A stretch of DNA of 64,000 nt, from assembly GCF_948472415.1 (NCBI RefSeq), contig NZ_OX419519.1, positions 3,162,001 through 3,226,000 of the forward strand, read 5' to 3'. Each line of letters starts with the position of its first letter. Within the stretch, counting starts at the first letter, position 1. Shown piece by piece: positions 17,597 through 27,027 of the stretch. The stretch is from Kitasatospora fiedleri (GTDB lineage: Bacteria > Actinomycetota > Actinomycetes > Streptomycetales > Streptomycetaceae). A program made the translations under genes and the position numbers. A model generated the notes under the pieces. The model made no database searches and was not told where the DNA came from. It worked only from the letters and a program-made list of their open reading frames with translations.

Positions 17597-18619
17597 TCAG
17601 TACTGCTCGGTCTCCGCGTAGCCCTGGTCGTCCAGGTCGTCGGCGCCGAAGGCGTCGGCGGCGGCGGTCGGGTCGAACCCGGGCGGGCTGTCCTTGAGGG
17701 CCAGGCCCATGCCGGCCAGCTTCGCCTTGACCTCGTCGATCGACTTCGCACCGAAGTTGCGGATGTCGAGCAGGTCGGCCTCCGAGCGGGCGACGAGCTC
17801 ACCCACGGTGTGGATGCCCTCGCGCTTGAGGCAGTTGTAGGAGCGGACGGTGAGCTCCAGCTCCTCGATCGGCAGCGCCAGGTCCGCGGCCAGGGCGGCG
17901 TCCGTCGGGGACGGGCCCATGTCGATGCCCTCGGCGTCGACGTTCAGCTCGCGGGCCAGGCCGAACAGCTCGACCAGGGTCTTGCCGGCCGAGGCCATCG
18001 CGTCGCGCGGACGCATGGCCGGCTTGGTCTCGACGTCGACGATCAGCTTGTCGAAGTCGGTGCGCTGCTCGACACGGGTCGCCTCGACCTTGTAGGTGAC
18101 CTTGAGCACCGGGCTGTAGATGGAGTCGACCGGGATGCGGCCGATCTCCTGGCCCGAGGCCTTGTTCTGCACGGCGGAGACGTAGCCGCGACCGCGCTCG
18201 ACGGTCAGCTCCATCTCCAGCTTGCCCTTGCCGTTCAGGGTGGCGAGGACCAGCTCGGGGTTGTGCACCTCGACACCGGCCGGGGGCGCGATGTCGGCGG
18301 CGGTGACCACACCCGGGCCCTGCTTGCGCAGGTACATCACGACCGGCTCGTCGTGCTCCGAGGAGACGACCAGCTGCTTGATGTTCAGGATGAGGTCGGT
18401 GACGTCCTCCTTGACGCCCGGCACGGTGGTGAACTCGTGCAGGACGCCGTCGATCCGGATGCTGGTGACGGCGGCACCGGGGATCGAGGAGAGGAGCGTG
18501 CGGCGGAGCGAGTTGCCGAGGGTGTAGCCGAAGCCCGGCTCGAGCGGCTCGATCACGAACCGCGAGCGGAACTCGTCGACGACCTCTTCGGTCAGCGACG
18601 GACGCTGAGCGATCAGCAT
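17597..18619 (-). CDS. rpoA: DNA-directed RNA polymerase subunit alpha
   Basis: 340 aa. The N-terminal domain (about 1-230) contains the assembly motifs [28 protein letters not shown] and [14 protein letters not shown] linker leads to the alpha-CTD (about 250-315) with [21 protein letters not shown] and [20 protein letters not shown], which binds UP elements and activators. It ends with an acidic tail. The ATG at 18619 is preceded by GGAGG. It lies between rpsK and rplQ as in the classical alpha operon, but rpsD is not here. Confidence 0.99.
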   Translation of the reverse strand: MLIAQRPSLTEEVVDEFRSRFVIEPLEPGFGYTLGNSLRRTLLSSIPGAAVTSIRIDGVLHEFTTVPGVKEDVTDLILNIKQLVVSSEHDEPVVMYLRKQGPGVVTAADIAPPAGVEVHNPELVLATLNGKGKLEMELTVERGRGYVSAVQNKASGQEIGRIPVDSIYSPVLKVTYKVEATRVEQRTDFDKLIVDVETKPAMRPRDAMASAGKTLVELFGLARELNVDAEGIDMGPSPTDAALAADLALPIEELELTVRSYNCLKREGIHTVGELVARSEADLLDIRNFGAKSIDEVKAKLAGMGLALKDSPPGFDPTAAADAFGADDLDDQGYAETEQY

Positions 18620-18677
18620 GTTCTGGTTCCTCCAGTTGTCTTCGGCACCCACTATTTGATGCCGACAGAACTCAAGC

Positions 18678-18710
18678 GTACGGGGTCCCGCGAAGAACGG
18701 GACCCCGTAC
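18678..18710 (-). terminator. 13-bp terminator-like hairpin between rpsK and rpoA
   Basis: GTACGGGGTCCCG pairs perfectly with CGGGACCCCGTAC around a 7-nt loop, 58 nt upstream of rpoA. A smaller 7-bp hairpin (CGCCTGG / CCAGGCG, 18729-18747) lies just before it. Together they could uncouple rpoA-rplQ from rpsM-rpsK. Confidence 0.65.
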
Positions 18711-18752
18711 CAGGTTTGAAACACCGACCGCCTGGTGACCCCAGGCGTCGCG

Positions 18753-19160
18753 TCAGACGCGGCGGCGCTTCGGCGGACGGCAGCCGTTGTGCGGGGTGGG
18801 GGTGACGTCCTGGATCGAGCCCACCTCCAGGCCGGTGGCCTGGAGCGAGCGGATCGCGGTCTCACGGCCGGAGCCCGGACCCTTGACGAAGACGTCGACC
18901 TTGCGCATGCCGTGCTCCTGCGCGCGACGGGCAGCGGCCTCGGCGGCCATCTGCGCGGCGAACGGGGTGGACTTGCGCGAGCCCTTGAAACCGACGTGGC
19001 CGGCCGAGGCCCAGGAGATCACGTTGCCCGAGGGGTCGGTGATCGAAACGATGGTGTTGTTGAACGTGCTCTTGATGTGAGCGTGCCCGTGGGCGACGTT
19101 CTTCTTCTCCTTGCGGCGGATCTTCTTCGCGCCGGCAGCCTGACGACCCTTGGGGGGCAT
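18753..19160 (-). CDS. rpsK: 30S ribosomal protein S11
   Basis: 135 aa. Conserved segments are [26 protein letters not shown] (about 22), [42 protein letters not shown] and the C-terminal [16 protein letters not shown]. It is part of the small-subunit platform near the E-site mRNA. It follows rpsM by 74 nt. Confidence 0.99.
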   Translation of the reverse strand: MPPKGRQAAGAKKIRRKEKKNVAHGHAHIKSTFNNTIVSITDPSGNVISWASAGHVGFKGSRKSTPFAAQMAAEAAARRAQEHGMRKVDVFVKGPGSGRETAIRSLQATGLEVGSIQDVTPTPHNGCRPPKRRRV

Positions 19161-19234
19161 AAGTCTGTTCTCTCCTACTGAGGTGGTCGGTCCGCTGACC
19201 CGCGGGCCGGAGGGATGTCCGGTGACGGGACGGA

Positions 19235-19615
19235 CTACTTCTTGCCCGGCTTCTTCTTGCCGGCGATCGCGCGACGCGGGCCCTTGCGGGTACGCGCGTT
19301 GGTGTGGGTGCGCTGGCCGCGGACGGGCAGACCGCGACGGTGGCGCAGGCCCTCGTAGCAGCCGATCTCGACCTTGCGGCGGATGTCGGCGGCGACCTGG
19401 CGGCGGAGGTCACCCTCGACCTCGAAGTTCGCGTCCACGAACTTCTGCAGCTTGACGAGGTCGTCCTCGCTGATGTCGCGGACGCGGATGTCACCGCTCA
19501 CGCCGGTCTCGGCGAGCGCCTGCTGGGCGCGGGTCTTGCCGATGCCGTAGACGTAGGTGAGGGCGATCTCGATCCGCTTCTCGCGGGGGAGATCAACGCC
19601 GGAAAGGCGTGCCAT
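19235..19615 (-). CDS. rpsM: 30S ribosomal protein S13
   Basis: 126 aa. [26 protein letters not shown] is at the N-terminus, with [28 protein letters not shown] and a lysine-rich end. It sits in the small-subunit head and contacts P-site tRNA and L5. It is first gene after the rpmJ spacer. Confidence 0.99.
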   Translation of the reverse strand: MARLSGVDLPREKRIEIALTYVYGIGKTRAQQALAETGVSGDIRVRDISEDDLVKLQKFVDANFEVEGDLRRQVAADIRRKVEIGCYEGLRHRRGLPVRGQRTHTNARTRKGPRRAIAGKKKPGKK

Positions 19616-19707
19616 TCAAGGCTCCTGTGGTTCTTTTCAGAGGTCTGACGCGCCGCCTACTCGCTGTCTCTCGACAGGGAGCCCCGGCCTCTGACCGGGG
19701 GTGGCAG

Positions 19708-19724
19708 TCCGTCCATCGGACGGA
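19708..19724 (-). other. Small hairpin in the rpmJ-rpsM spacer
   Basis: TCCGTCC / GGACGGA with a 3-nt loop lies in the 178-bp gap between rpmJ and rpsM. A 6-bp CCCCGG / CCGGGG stem (19682-19700) adjoins it. The spacer is otherwise without a gene; a promoter is not evident. Confidence 0.4.
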
Positions 19725-19793
19725 TCGGGCGGCCCGCGTATGACGTTGGTGCGCGTCGCGCGAAGGTCCTACGAGAAATGCTGGGGGGTGGCG

Positions 19794-19907
19794 TCAGCCC
19801 TGGCGCTGCTTGTGGCGCAGGTTGTCGCAGATCACCATGACCCGGCCGTGGCGGCGGATCACCTTGCACTTGTCGCAGATCTTCTTGACGCTCGGCTTGA
19901 CCTTCAT
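19794..19907 (-). CDS. rpmJ: 50S ribosomal protein L36
   Basis: 37 aa, the standard size. It starts [19 protein letters not shown]. Zinc ligands are Cys11, Cys14, Cys27 and His32, so this is the zinc-binding (C+) paralog. It lies between infA and rpsM, the usual actinobacterial order. Confidence 0.99.
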   Translation of the reverse strand: MKVKPSVKKICDKCKVIRRHGRVMVICDNLRHKQRQG

Positions 19908-19942
19908 GATTCAGGTTCTCCGGGGTCTAGATCTGGCGGTTG

Positions 19943-20164
19943 TTACTTGTAGCGGTAGACGATCCGGCCGCGGGTCAGGTCGTAGGGGCTGAGCTCCACC
20001 ACGACCCGGTCATCCGGGAGGATGCGGATGTAGTGCATGCGCATCTTGCCGCTGATGTGTGCGAGGACCTTGTGACCGTTCTGCAGCTCGACCTTGAACA
20101 TCGCGTTCGGAAGAGACTCGATCACGGTGCCCTCGATCTCAATGGCGCCTTGCTTCTTAGCCAT
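19943..20164 (-). CDS. infA: Translation initiation factor IF-1
   Basis: 73 aa OB-fold protein that binds the ribosomal A site during initiation. The sequence [25 protein letters not shown] core ([18 protein letters not shown]) and [16 protein letters not shown] are near-invariant. It is first gene of the infA-rpmJ group, with a leader containing two hairpins. Confidence 0.99.
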   Translation of the reverse strand: MAKKQGAIEIEGTVIESLPNAMFKVELQNGHKVLAHISGKMRMHYIRILPDDRVVVELSPYDLTRGRIVYRYK

Positions 20165-20235
20165 GAACTGCGAGATCCACCCTTCGGGTCCGGCTACCGT
20201 ATGCGGAACGCTCGTGCGAACCAGGCTTCACCTCC

Positions 20236-20303
20236 GCCCGGGGGATTCCCCTGGGCTGAGGGCGTGCGGGAACACGCTACGAGAGAGCCGACGCACCATC
20301 GTA
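20236..20303 (-). promoter_or_regulatory. infA promoter candidate and structured leader
   Basis: A -10-like TACGAT (20298-20303, minus strand) lies downstream of a weak TTCGCT at 18 bp spacing. The expected leader holds a GCGTG/CACGC hairpin (20262-20277) and a GCCC-GGGG-ATT-CCCC-GGGC hairpin with one mismatch (20236-20256) ahead of infA. Confidence 0.4.
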
Positions 20304-20356
20304 AACCAAGCACCGCGCCGGAGCGAAATCAGCGCCCGGCGGCGCCGCGCACCGGT

Positions 20357-20791
20357 TCAGCGCTTCGCGGCGACCTGGACCGGGACGGCCGGCTCGACCA
20401 CGGCGGTGCACGCCGCGCAGCGGCGGGCCGCCTCCGGGATCTCGGTCAGGCACTCGGGGCAGGGGCGCTTGGGCACCGAGGGCTTCTTCGGCAGGTACCG
20501 GGCGGTGGCCTTGGAGACCGGCAGCACCACGCAGAAGTACAGCACCGCGGCGGTCAGCACGAACGCGATCAGCACGTTCAGGAACTGGCCGTACGGGAAG
20601 ATGACGCCCGCGACGTGGAACTTGTAGGCGCTGAAGTCGCCGGCCGCGCCGACCACCACGCCGAGCACCGGGGTCAGGAACGCGCTGACGAAGCCGGTCA
20701 CCACGCCGGTGAACGCGGCACCGATGACCACGCCGACGGCCATGTCGATGACGTTGCCGCGCATCATGAAGTCGCGGAAGCCCTTGAGCAC
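20357..20791 (-). CDS. mscL: Large-conductance mechanosensitive channel MscL with C-terminal zinc-ribbon-like tail
   Basis: Opens on membrane tension to release solutes during hypo-osmotic shock. It is 144 aa. The N-terminus MLKGFRDFMMRGNVIDMAVGVVIGAAF contains TM1; TM2 spans about 72-94 (FLNVLIAFVLTAAVLYFCVVL). A KKP-rich segment follows, and then CPECLTEIPEAARRCAAC, a CxxC-x10-CxxC arrangement resembling a small zinc ribbon and not present in E. coli MscL. It has its own TTGGTC-17-TATTTT promoter. Confidence 0.92.
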   Translation of the reverse strand: MLKGFRDFMMRGNVIDMAVGVVIGAAFTGVVTGFVSAFLTPVLGVVVGAAGDFSAYKFHVAGVIFPYGQFLNVLIAFVLTAAVLYFCVVLPVSKATARYLPKKPSVPKRPCPECLTEIPEAARRCAACTAVVEPAVPVQVAAKR

Positions 20792-20832
20792 TGTCTTCTC
20801 TCCCCTGGGGTTGCTGCGGGTGTCAGCTGACG

Positions 20833-20861
20833 AAAATAGGACAAGGGGCCCGGAGGACCAA
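20833..20861 (-). promoter_or_regulatory. mscL promoter
   Basis: On the minus strand, TTGGTC (20856-20861), a 17-bp spacer and TATTTT (20833-20838), about 42 nt before the mscL ATG. It fits a housekeeping sigma factor and overlaps the map terminator. Confidence 0.6.
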
Positions 20862-20874
20862 ACCCCCGGGCCCC
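20845..20874 (-). terminator. Terminator hairpin after map
   Basis: GGGGCCCGG / CCGGGCCCC, a perfect 9-bp stem with 12-nt loop, 41 nt after the map stop and overlapping the mscL promoter. Confidence 0.7.
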
Positions 20875-20915
20875 GATCCGGCCGCGGTGAGAGAAGCGCC
20901 TCAGATCGGTCCGGT

Positions 20916-21752
20916 TCAGCCCAGCGGGTCCGGCGCCGCGGTGACGCCCAGCTTGGCCAGCTCCGCCCGGCCGCCGTCGAAGGCGGTCAGCACCAGCGGG
21001 CCCTGCTCGGTGACGGCCACCGAGTGCTCCCAGTGCGAGGCCCAGGTGCCGTCGGTGGTGACGACCGTCCAGTCGTCCTCCAGCACCGCGGTGTGCGGGG
21101 TGCCCAGCGAGACCATCGGCTCGATCGCCAGCACCGTGCCGGGCACCAGCTTCATGCCCTTGCCGCGGCCCGCGACGTAGTTCAGCACGTGCGGCTCCAT
21201 GTGCATCGCGGTGCCGATGCCGTGGCCGCCGTAGCCCTCGGTGATGCCCCACTTGCCCTTGGGCGGCAGCGGCTGGCGGCGGATGAAGCCCTCGATCGCC
21301 CGGGAGACGTCGACCAGCCGGTTGCCCTTCTTCATCTGGGCGATGCCGGCCCACATCGAGCCCTCGGTGACCTTCGACAGCATCGCGTTCTCGGCGGCGG
21401 TCCCGCCGACCGCGACGGTGATCGCCGCGTCGCCGTGCCAGCCGTCCAGGATCGCGCCGCAGTCGATCGAGATCAGGTCGCCGGCCTTCAGCACCCGCTC
21501 GCCGGGGATGCCGTGCACGACCTCCTCGTTCACCGAGGCGCAGATCACGCCCGGGAACCAGAGACCGCCGTGGTCGGCGCGGAAGTTGGAGGTGGCGCCG
21601 TGCTTGGTGATGACCGCGTCGGCGACCTCGTTCAGCTCGCCGGTGGTCACCCCCGGGGCGACCGCCTCGCGGCAGGCCCTCAGCGCCTCGGCGACGACCA
21701 GCCCGGCCGCCCGCATCTTGGCGATCTGCTCGGGGGTCTTGATCTCCACCAT
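20916..21752 (-). CDS. map: Methionine aminopeptidase, type I
   Basis: Removes the initiator Met from nascent proteins. It is 278 aa from the ATG at 21752 (MVEIKTPEQIAKMRAAG); a GTG at 21770 would add six residues. The five metal ligands are visible: Asp in ISIDCGA, Asp in GWHGDAAI, His in YGGHGIGTAMH, Glu in AIEPMV and Glu in HWEHSVAV. There is no N-terminal SH3-like extension (type Ia). It lies downstream of adk, separated by a terminator-like hairpin. Confidence 0.97.
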   Translation of the reverse strand: MVEIKTPEQIAKMRAAGLVVAEALRACREAVAPGVTTGELNEVADAVITKHGATSNFRADHGGLWFPGVICASVNEEVVHGIPGERVLKAGDLISIDCGAILDGWHGDAAITVAVGGTAAENAMLSKVTEGSMWAGIAQMKKGNRLVDVSRAIEGFIRRQPLPPKGKWGITEGYGGHGIGTAMHMEPHVLNYVAGRGKGMKLVPGTVLAIEPMVSLGTPHTAVLEDDWTVVTTDGTWASHWEHSVAVTEQGPLVLTAFDGGRAELAKLGVTAAPDPLG

Positions 21753-21806
21753 CTGGTCCACGCCTTCCACGTTCTGAATTCGGACTGCCCTCCACCGTAC
21801 GACGCA

Positions 21807-21850
21807 CGAGACGGCCGGGCCGCCCGCTTCGGGGCGACCCGGCCGTCTCG
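21807..21850 (-). terminator. Terminator hairpin after adk
   Basis: CGAGACGGCCGGG / CCCGGCCGTCTCG, a 13-bp perfect stem with a loop that itself can fold (CCGCCC / GGGGCG). A 6-bp GACGCC/GGCGTC hairpin lies at the adk stop. It suggests map has its own promoter or is expressed by readthrough. Confidence 0.75.
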
Positions 21851-21867
21851 CGCGACGCCGTGCGGCG

Positions 21868-22527
21868 TCAGGCGCTCTTCTTCTGCTCCAGGGCGGCGAC
21901 CGCGCGCTCGGTCACCTCGTCCACCTTGCCGAGGGCGGGGATGGTGACCAGCAGGCCCTGCTCCTGGTAGTAGCCGATGATCGGCTCGGTCTTGGAGTGG
22001 TACTCCTCCAGCCGGACCCGCACGGCCTCCTCGGTGTCGTCCGAGCGCTGGTACAGCTCGCCGCCGCACTCGTCGCAGACGCCCTCGACCTTCGGCGGGT
22101 TGTACACCACGTGGAACACGTGGGAGCCGTCGTTGCGGCACAGCCGGCGACCGGCGATCCGCTTGACGACCTCGTCCTCGGAGACCTCCAGGTCCAGCAC
22201 GCCGTCCAGCGCGATGCCCTGCTCGGCCAGGAAGGCGTCGAGCGCCTCCGCCTGGCCCAGGTTGCGCGGGAAGCCGTCCAGCAGGAAGCCCTTGGCGGCG
22301 TCCGGCTGGAGCATGCGGTCCTTGGCCATCCCGATGGTGACCTCGTCGGGCACCAGGCGCCCGGCGTCCATGTAGGACTTCGCCTCGACACCCAGGGGGG
22401 TGCCCTGGCTGATGTTGGCGCGGAACAGGTCACCGGTGGAGATGTGGGGAATGGACAGGGTCTTGGCCAGGACGTGCGCCTGAGTACCCTTCCCGGCCCC
22501 GGGGGGTCCGACGAGGACGATTCGCAT
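21868..22527 (-). CDS. adk: Adenylate kinase
   Basis: Interconverts AMP + ATP and 2 ADP. It is 219 aa, long form. P-loop [10 protein letters not shown] is at residue 7; the AMP-binding parts are [10 protein letters not shown] and [12 protein letters not shown]. The LID (about 127-165) has LCRND and CDECGG, so three Cys and an Asp in the positions of the metal-binding four-ligand site of Gram-positive enzymes. The ATG overlaps the secY stop by 1 nt (TGATG), implying coupling. Confidence 0.98.
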   Translation of the reverse strand: MRIVLVGPPGAGKGTQAHVLAKTLSIPHISTGDLFRANISQGTPLGVEAKSYMDAGRLVPDEVTIGMAKDRMLQPDAAKGFLLDGFPRNLGQAEALDAFLAEQGIALDGVLDLEVSEDEVVKRIAGRRLCRNDGSHVFHVVYNPPKVEGVCDECGGELYQRSDDTEEAVRVRLEEYHSKTEPIIGYYQEQGLLVTIPALGKVDEVTERAVAALEQKKSA

Positions 22528-23834
22528 CAGCGGAGGAACCCTTCGTAATTGCGCTGCTGGAGTTGGCTCTCGATCTGCTTCACAGTTTCGAGTCCGACAC
22601 CGACGACGATGAGCACGGAGGTGCCGCCGAACGGGAAGTTGGTCTGCTGTCCGAAGGCGACCAGGGCGACCATCGGGATCAACGCGATGAGGCCCAGGTA
22701 GAGGGAACCCGGCCACGTGATGCGGGTGAGCACGTAGTTCAGGTACTCGGCCGTCGGTCGGCCGGCCCGGATGCCCGGGATGAACCCACCATACTTCTTC
22801 ATGTTGTCCGCAACTTCTTCGGGGTTGAAGGAGATCGCGACGTAGAAGAAGGCGAAGAAGACGATCAGCACGAAGTAGGTCGCCATGTAGACCGGGTGGT
22901 CGCCCTTGACGAAGTGGTTCCGGATCCAGACCGCCCAGCCCGACTGGGAGTTGGTCAGCTGCACCACCAGCGCCGGGATGTACAGCAGCGAGGAGGCGAA
23001 GATGACCGGGATCACGCCGGCCTGGTTGACCTTCAGCGGGATGTAGGTCGAGGTGCCGCCGAAGGACCGGCGGCCCACCATCCGCTTCGCGTACTGCACC
23101 GGAATCCGGCGCTGGGCCTGCTCGACGAAGATGACCAGGCAGACCACGATGATGCCGACCGCGATGACCGAGGCGAACTCGCCCCAGCCGTCCAGCAGCT
23201 TGCCGGACTGCTTGATCGCCCACATCGAGCCGGGGAAGCCCGCCGCGATCGAGGTGAAGATCAGGATCGACATGCCGTTGCCGATGCCGCGGTCGGTGAT
23301 CAGCTCGCCCAGCCACATGATCACGGTGGTGCCGGCGGTCATGATGATGACCATGGTGGCGATCCGGAAGATCGACTGGTCCGGCACGATGTTGTTGCCC
23401 TCGGCGCAGCCGGAGAACAGCGCACCGCTGGAGGCGGTCGCCAGGATGCCGGTGCCCTGGAGCACGGCGAGGGCGATCGTCAGGTAGCGGGTGTACTGGG
23501 TGATCTTCGCGGTGCCGGCCTGCCCCTCCTTCTTCAGGGCCTCCAGCCGCGGGATGACCACGGTGAGGAGCTGCAGGATGATGCTGGCCGTGATGTACGG
23601 CATGATGCCGAGCGCGAAGATGGTCAGCTGCAGCAGCGCGTTGCCGCTGAACAGGTTGACCAGCCCGAACAGGCCTTCCTTCTGCCCGTTGACGCACGCG
23701 TGGACGGCCTGGAAGTTGATTCCGGGCATGGGGACGTGGGCGCCCAGCCGGAACAGCACCATGATGCCCAGCGTGAACAGCAGCTTCTTGCGCAGGTCGG
23801 GCGTCTGGAACGCCCGCGCGAACGCACTGAGCAC
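22527..23834 (-). CDS. secY: Protein translocase subunit SecY
   Basis: 435 aa, ten predicted membrane helices. The channel of the Sec translocase. Conserved parts: [23 protein letters not shown], the plug region [49 protein letters not shown] and the C-terminal [21 protein letters not shown] with the SecA-binding Arg. It heads the secY-adk pair, separated from the spc operon by a terminator and its own promoter. Confidence 0.99.
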   Translation of the reverse strand: MLSAFARAFQTPDLRKKLLFTLGIMVLFRLGAHVPMPGINFQAVHACVNGQKEGLFGLVNLFSGNALLQLTIFALGIMPYITASIILQLLTVVIPRLEALKKEGQAGTAKITQYTRYLTIALAVLQGTGILATASSGALFSGCAEGNNIVPDQSIFRIATMVIIMTAGTTVIMWLGELITDRGIGNGMSILIFTSIAAGFPGSMWAIKQSGKLLDGWGEFASVIAVGIIVVCLVIFVEQAQRRIPVQYAKRMVGRRSFGGTSTYIPLKVNQAGVIPVIFASSLLYIPALVVQLTNSQSGWAVWIRNHFVKGDHPVYMATYFVLIVFFAFFYVAISFNPEEVADNMKKYGGFIPGIRAGRPTAEYLNYVLTRITWPGSLYLGLIALIPMVALVAFGQQTNFPFGGTSVLIVVGVGLETVKQIESQLQQRNYEGFLR

Positions 23835-23906
23835 GGTGCCTCCTGCGCCTCCCGCGCGTCGTCGGCGGAAGGGTCGGTCCTGATGTGGGGAAAGGGAACT
23901 TCACGG

Positions 23907-23936
23907 ACTCTAACAGTGCCCGGGTCCCGGAAAGAA
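23907..23936 (-). promoter_or_regulatory. secY promoter candidate
   Basis: Minus-strand TAGAGT (23907-23912) with TTCTTT (23931-23936) at 18 bp. It lies 73 nt upstream of secY, after the rplO terminator. Confidence 0.45.
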
Positions 23937-24022
23937 GCGCGTGCGGCCGCTCCCCCACTCACGGGGTACGGCTTGCCCGGGTTTGACACACAAATACGGA
24001 GCCGCGGCTCCGGCCGGAACGG

Positions 24023-24069
24023 CACCGGGCCCCGGCCCCCCTTTCGCAAGAGGGGCGCGGGGCCCGGTG
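24023..24069 (-). terminator. Terminator of the spc operon after rplO
   Basis: CACCGGGCCCCG pairs perfectly with CGGGGCCCGGTG, with further CCCC/GGGG pairing inside, starting 26 nt after the rplO stop. It is the main stem in the 260-bp rplO-secY gap. Confidence 0.8.
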
Positions 24070-24094
24070 TGTTCCGTGCGTCGGATCTACCGCG

Positions 24095-24550
24095 TCAGAG
24101 CAGTTCGGTGACCGAACCGCCGGCCGCGGCGATCTTCTCGGCCGCGGAGCCGGAGACGGCGTCGACCGTCACCTGCAGCGCCACCGCGATGTCGCCCTGG
24201 CCGAGGACCTTGACGAGCTCGTTCTTGCGAACGGCGCCCTTCGCGATCAGGTCGGCCACGGTGACCTCGCCACCGTTCGGGTAGAGCTCGGCCAGGCGGT
24301 CCAGGTTCACGACCTGGAACTGCTTGTGGGCCGGGTTCTTGAAGCCCTTCAGCTTCGGCAGGCGCATGTGGAGCGGCATCTGGCCACCCTCGAAGCGCTG
24401 CGGAACCTGGTAGCGGGCCTTGGTGCCCTTGGTGCCACGACCTGCAGTCTTACCCTTGGAGCCCTCACCGCGACCAACGCGGATCTTGTCCTTCTTGGCA
24501 CCCGGGGCGGGCTTCAGGTTGTGGAGCTTGATCGGCGAGTTGTCCGCCAT
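24095..24550 (-). CDS. rplO: 50S ribosomal protein L15
   Basis: 151 aa. Begins [42 protein letters not shown], followed by [18 protein letters not shown]; the loop-rich N-terminus threads into 23S rRNA. It is last gene of the spc operon here; 1 nt separates it from rpmD. Confidence 0.99.
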   Translation of the reverse strand: MADNSPIKLHNLKPAPGAKKDKIRVGRGEGSKGKTAGRGTKGTKARYQVPQRFEGGQMPLHMRLPKLKGFKNPAHKQFQVVNLDRLAELYPNGGEVTVADLIAKGAVRKNELVKVLGQGDIAVALQVTVDAVSGSAAEKIAAAGGSVTELL

Positions 24551-24551
24551 T

Positions 24552-24734
24552 TCAGTCCACCTCCTCGACCGTGACGAGGTGGCGAACGGTGTGGACCATG
24601 CCGCGGATCTCCGGGCGGTCCTCCTTCACCACGGTGTCGTTCAGCCGCTTCAGGCCGAGCGAACGCAGGGTGTCACGGTGGTTCTGCTTGCTACCGATGT
24701 ACGACTTGGTCTGGGTGACCTTCAGGCGAGCCAT
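24552..24734 (-). CDS. rpmD: 50S ribosomal protein L30
   Basis: 60 aa, [33 protein letters not shown], the full bacterial L30. The ATG at 24734 overlaps the rpsE stop by 1 nt. Confidence 0.99.
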   Translation of the reverse strand: MARLKVTQTKSYIGSKQNHRDTLRSLGLKRLNDTVVKEDRPEIRGMVHTVRHLVTVEEVD

Positions 24735-25354
24735 CAGGCGCTCACCCCAGCCGCACGGGCCCGGAGCAGCGCGGCCGGGGCCACGTCCTCCAGGGGCAGG
24801 CCACGGCGGGCGGCGATCTCCTCGGGGCGCACGAGGCCCTTCAGAGCGGCCACGGTGGCGTGCACGATGTTGATCGCGTTGTCCGAGCCGAGCGACTTCG
24901 ACAGGATGTCGTGAACGCCGGCGCACTCCAGGACGGCACGCACCGGGCCACCGGCGATGACGCCGGTACCGGGGGACGCCGGCTTCAGCAGCACGACGCC
25001 GGCGGCCTTCTCGCCCTGGATCGGGTGCGGGATGGTGCCCTGGATACGGGGGACCTTGAAGAAGTTCTTCTTGGCCTCCTCAACACCCTTGGCGATGGCG
25101 GCCGGAACCTCCTTCGCCTTGCCGTAACCGACACCCACGGTGCCGTCACCGTCGCCCACCACGACCAGCGCGGTGAAGCTGAAACGACGACCACCCTTGA
25201 CAACCTTGGCGACACGATTGATCGCGACGACGCGCTCGACGTAAGCGGTCTTCTCGGCGACGGGGGCGCCGCCCCGGTCGTCACGCTTGCGGTCGCGCCG
25301 CTCGCCACCGGTGCCGCCGCCGGCGCCGCTACCGCGGCGCTGGGGTCCAGCCAT
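24734..25354 (-). CDS. rpsE: 30S ribosomal protein S5
   Basis: 206 aa. A Gly/Arg/Asp-rich N-terminal extension of about 35 residues precedes the S5 double-stranded RNA-binding domain ([30 protein letters not shown]) and the C-terminal domain ([29 protein letters not shown]). The spectinomycin-site loop residues VVKGGRR look wild type. Confidence 0.99.
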   Translation of the reverse strand: MAGPQRRGSGAGGGTGGERRDRKRDDRGGAPVAEKTAYVERVVAINRVAKVVKGGRRFSFTALVVVGDGDGTVGVGYGKAKEVPAAIAKGVEEAKKNFFKVPRIQGTIPHPIQGEKAAGVVLLKPASPGTGVIAGGPVRAVLECAGVHDILSKSLGSDNAINIVHATVAALKGLVRPEEIAARRGLPLEDVAPAALLRARAAGVSA

Positions 25355-25402
25355 TGGAATTACCTCTCTCGTTTACGTCCGTCGACAGGGTCGACGAGCG
25401 GC

Positions 25403-25786
25403 TTAGAAGTCGAGCCCGGACTCGCGGGCCGCGTCCGCCAGGGCGGCGATGCGGCCGGCGTACCGGTTGCCCGCGCGGTCGAAGACGACCGACTCGACGC
25501 CGGCGGCCTTGGCGCGCTCGGCGACCAGGCTTCCGACCTTCTTGGCCAGCTCGGTCTTGTCGCCCTCGGTGCCCTTGATGGACACGTCGAGGGTGGACGC
25601 CGACGCCAGGGTGTGACCCTTGGCGTCGTCGATGACCTGGGCGACCATGTGGCGGTTCGAACGCGTCACGACGAGGCGCGGACGCACCTCGGTGCCGACG
25701 ACGCGCTTGCGAACGCGAATGGCGCGGCGCTTGCGGGCGGCGTTCTTGTAGGCGTTGCCCTTGCCGATCTTGACAGAGACGCTCAT
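25403..25786 (-). CDS. rplR: 50S ribosomal protein L18
   Basis: 127 aa. [35 protein letters not shown] and [26 protein letters not shown] are typical; binds 5S rRNA. Confidence 0.99.
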   Translation of the reverse strand: MSVSVKIGKGNAYKNAARKRRAIRVRKRVVGTEVRPRLVVTRSNRHMVAQVIDDAKGHTLASASTLDVSIKGTEGDKTELAKKVGSLVAERAKAAGVESVVFDRAGNRYAGRIAALADAARESGLDF

Positions 25787-25789
25787 CGC

Positions 25790-26329
25790 TTACTTACCAC
25801 TCTTTCCGACCTTGCGGCGGATGACCTCGCCCGCGTACTTAACGCCCTTGGCCTTGTACGGGTCGGGCTTGCGCAGCTTGCGGATCTTCGCGGCGACCTC
25901 GCCGACCTTCTGCTTGTCGGTGCCGTCCACGTGGAACTTGGTGGGCGTCTCGACGACGAAGGAGATCCCCTCCGGCGCGGTGACCAGGATGGGGTGGCTG
26001 TAGCCCAGCGCGAACTCCATGTCGGAGCCCTTCGCCGTGACTCGGTAGCCGACGCCGCTGATCTCCAGCGACTTCCGGTAGCCCGCGGTCACGCCGGTGA
26101 TCATGTTCGCCACCAGCGTGCGCGACAGGCCGTGCAGGGCCTTCGACTGACGCTCGTCGTTGGGGCGGGTGACGAGCAGCGTGCCGTCCTCGCCCTTGCC
26201 GATCTCGATCGGCGCGGCGACGACGTGGGTGAGCGAACCCTTGGGGCCCTTCACCGAGACCGTCTGGCCGTCGATGGTGACGTCCACACCAGCGGGAACC
26301 TGGATGGGCAGCCGTCCAATGCGCGACAT
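25790..26329 (-). CDS. rplF: 50S ribosomal protein L6
   Basis: 179 aa, two repeated RNA-binding domains. [40 protein letters not shown] and the C-terminal [27 protein letters not shown] are diagnostic. It sits near the factor-binding site. Confidence 0.99.
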   Translation of the reverse strand: MSRIGRLPIQVPAGVDVTIDGQTVSVKGPKGSLTHVVAAPIEIGKGEDGTLLVTRPNDERQSKALHGLSRTLVANMITGVTAGYRKSLEISGVGYRVTAKGSDMEFALGYSHPILVTAPEGISFVVETPTKFHVDGTDKQKVGEVAAKIRKLRKPDPYKAKGVKYAGEVIRRKVGKSGK

Positions 26330-26351
26330 TGCTGTACCTCCGTTTCCCGAA

Positions 26352-26759
26352 TTACCAGACGTAGGCGAGAACTTCTCCGCCTACGCCCTTCTTGGCGGCC
26401 TGCTTGTCGGTGAGGAGGCCGGAGGACGTGGAGATGATCGCCACGCCCAGGCCGCCGAGCACCTTCGGCAGGTTGGTGGACTTTGCGTACACACGCAGAC
26501 CCGGCTTGCTGATGCGCTTGATGCCGGCGATGGAACGCTCGCGGTTGGGGCCGAACTTGAGCTCGATGGTCAGCTTCTTGCCGACCTCGTTCTCGGCGGG
26601 CTCCTCAACCTTGTAGGAGGAGATGTACCCCTCCTGCTGCAGGATCTCGGCGACGTGCGCCTTGATCTTGCTGGCCGGCATCGCCACGGAGTCGTGGTAC
26701 GCCGAGTTCGCGTTACGCAGACGAGTGAGCATGTCTGCGATGGGGTCGGTCATGGTCAT
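26352..26759 (-). CDS. rpsH: 30S ribosomal protein S8
   Basis: 135 aa. [18 protein letters not shown] at the start and [40 protein letters not shown] at the end. A second ATG two codons later (26753) is possible. S8 is the translational repressor of the spc operon in E. coli. Its gene is preceded here by an unusually long, structured 268-bp spacer. Confidence 0.99.
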   Translation of the reverse strand: MTMTDPIADMLTRLRNANSAYHDSVAMPASKIKAHVAEILQQEGYISSYKVEEPAENEVGKKLTIELKFGPNRERSIAGIKRISKPGLRVYAKSTNLPKVLGGLGVAIISTSSGLLTDKQAAKKGVGGEVLAYVW

Positions 26760-27027
26760 GGATGGCCTCAGGCCTCTCCCGCCGTGGTTTCTCCGCGCCA
26801 GGTCCCCCTCCGCGCACTCGCTGGAGTGCGAAAGGGGCACAAGCGCAGGGGACCTGCGACGTAGTAAGACTGGGTGTGTGCGGACCCTCGGATGAGGGCC
26901 GCGGATCGCCCCGGAGGGGACGCCGCAGCAGGGGCCCGACCCCAACACCTTACGGGATCCCCTCCGGGAACCCAAAAGCGTCGAGGTCGGGCACGCTACT
27001 CGCCGATGTCAGAACGACCGGTAGTGA
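26760..27027 (-). other. Structured 268-bp spacer between rpsN and rpsH
   Basis: No gene is seen. On the minus-strand RNA several perfect stems form. An 11-bp stem pairs 26910-26920 with 26958-26968. An 8-bp GCCCGACC / GGTCGGGC stem pairs 26934-26941 with 26985-26992 and crosses it. A 9-bp CAGGTCCCC / GGGGACCTG stem (26799-26807 / 26848-26856) encloses a 7-bp CGCACTC / GAGTGCG hairpin (26813-26830). CCCTC / GAGGG (26885-26899) adds a small one. All other spc genes here are spaced by less than about 100 nt. Confidence 0.65.

Noticed and set aside
23983..23988. Perfect TTGACA on the plus strand in the rplO-secY gap
   Set aside because: No -10 hexamer occurs 16-19 bp downstream and no plus-strand gene follows.
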